64,000 bases of DNA, from positions 1,302,001 through 1,366,000 of the forward strand of contig OY729418.1 in assembly GCA_963422275.1 (NCBI GenBank), in the 5' to 3' direction. Below the pieces are notes generated by a model. The model worked only from the letters and a program-made list of their open reading frames with translations. It was not told where the DNA came from and searched no databases. This DNA is from G963422275 sp963422275. Lineage in GTDB: Bacteria; Pseudomonadota; Alphaproteobacteria; Rhodobacterales; Rhodobacteraceae. Of this stretch, positions 63,272 to 64,000 are shown one piece after another. The translations under genes were made by a program, and so were the position numbers. Each line of letters begins with the position of its first letter. The first letter of the stretch is position 1.

Positions 63272-63303
63272 GCACCGGCTGGGCATCCTGTCCCGGCCGG
63301 TGC
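63272..63303 (+). terminator. Hairpin terminator after dctP
   Basis: GCACCGGC at 63272-63279 pairs with GCCGGTGC at 63296-63303, with a 16-base loop, about 10 bases after the dctP stop. The T-run is weak (TTCTC). It sits between dctP and the convergent LysR gene. Confidence 0.55.
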
Positions 63304-63550
63304 TTCTCATGCCGTCAGGATCTGAAAAGTTCGTTGAATCGAAATTTTCGGCTGCAATCGATCTCCGATGGCGGTGTTTGGTTTGACAGTATCTCGGTCT
63401 GATCTCTAATATATTGTTTTTGTTGGATAAAATTCAAACCGAGACATTGCCTTTGGAGCGACACCCGTCATTCCCGTTCGTCATGCTCTGCAAACTTCCG
63501 CTCGTTTGCGGTGTTTTGGCCGCACTCCCGAAGTTGGCATCATCATGTTT

Positions 63551-64000
63551 TCAATGTGTCGATTGTCTTGCCCTCGCCGCCCCAAGCCGAAGATTCATCG
63601 TTTGCTGAAAGCAGGCTTTAAAATCCTTGGTGAGGCGTGAAGGCATGCGATTTCTCGGCAGTACCACGGTCAGAGCGAGAGTGATTGCCGGTGAGAATGG
63701 AATCGCGACAAGATCGCTGAAATGACCGGAAGCCACTGTAATCTCGTCGATCAGGGCTACACCGCAGCCCTTTTGGGCTAGCCGTGCCGCCACATTCATG
63801 AACCTTACTTGCACATGGGGAGAATAACTCACGGATCTTCGTGCGAACGCTTCGGCAAATAGAATGCCGACAATGCTATGCAATGCTGGCGCGACCAGTC
63901 TTTCACCTGCAATATCCTCCGGGTCAACTCTGCCGTGGCTTGCCAGCGGATGATCTGACCTGCAAGCACACACCGCGCTCACAGCAGCGATTTCCTCCAA
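63551..64000 (-). CDS. LysR-family regulator, C-terminal part (cut by the window edge)
   Basis: 149 residues, open to the window end. It has the effector-binding fold of LysR regulators: CRSDHPLASHGRVDPEDIAG, ERLVAPALHSIV, QVRFMNVAARLAQKGCGVAL, IDEITVASGHFSDLVAIPF, then a C-terminal TKDFKACFQ. The DNA-binding N-terminus lies outside. It is convergent with the TRAP operon and may regulate the catabolic region; that is inference. Confidence 0.88.
   Translation of the reverse strand: MEEIAAVSAVCACRSDHPLASHGRVDPEDIAGERLVAPALHSIVGILFAEAFARRSVSYSPHVQVRFMNVAARLAQKGCGVALIDEITVASGHFSDLVAIPFSPAITLALTVVLPRNRMPSRLTKDFKACFQQTMNLRLGAARARQSTH

Noticed and set aside
1..64000. CRISPR arrays
   Set aside because: No run of regularly spaced short direct repeats was found; the only regular spacing is the hipBA operator triplet.

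Overview
The window looks like chromosomal DNA of an alphaproteobacterium, probably Rhodobacterales-like. This is inferred from the ubiG, hemH, argJ-mutT, secA and map types and from the catabolic and transport gene families. It carries a heavy load of insertion sequences (IS) and of genes broken by single stops or frameshifts. That pattern suggests a genome under erosion or relaxed selection.

Layout. 0-4.2 kb is a scrambled mobile region: an excisionase-like helix-turn-helix gene, a partial gene cut by the window edge, a decayed ribbon-helix-helix gene, IS5-type remnants, an integrase fused to an IS110 transposase tail, and a PIN-domain gene. 4.3-11.6 kb is conserved backbone: a BCCT osmolyte transporter, proline iminopeptidase, ubiG, a second methyltransferase, hemH, and argJ-mutT. 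11.6-34.8 kb is an accessory island between argJ and secA. It holds a PLD/DUF3427 helicase, a DUF6527 gene stopped by an in-frame TGA, a truncated DUF262/AlbA gene, plasmid-like relics, hipBA with three evenly spaced operators, a BrnT-BrnA fusion, two IS5 elements inserted back to back, and an antitoxin gene split by an IS1595 element. It also holds an intact three-gene TerB / BrxD-like ATPase / BrxHI-like helicase operon and a tnpB relic inside an element with inverted repeats and a target duplication. 34.8-39.7 kb returns to backbone (secA, map) with an apparently fresh IS982 between them.

40.9-63.3 kb is a catabolic and transport region. It contains a GctAB-type CoA-transferase, two multidomain RidA-like genes (one broken) plus one single-domain RidA, an ACMSD-like amidohydrolase, a tripartite tricarboxylate transporter (TctCBA), a VOC epimerase, an enoyl-CoA hydratase, a CaiB/BaiF CoA-transferase, an enolase-superfamily enzyme, a ferric/spermidine-type ABC transporter, a TRAP transporter and the end of a LysR regulator. 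Together they suggest uptake and CoA-dependent breakdown of an organic acid, possibly through an aminomuconate-like or enamine intermediate. The substrate cannot be read from the sequence. Related IS relics lie in direct orientation on both sides of the 45-59.5 kb part.

The strongest candidates for something undescribed are the tnpB-carrying element with long inverted repeats, the stand-alone TerB/BrxD/BrxHI operon inside the defence island, and the RidA-rich CoA catabolic cluster.
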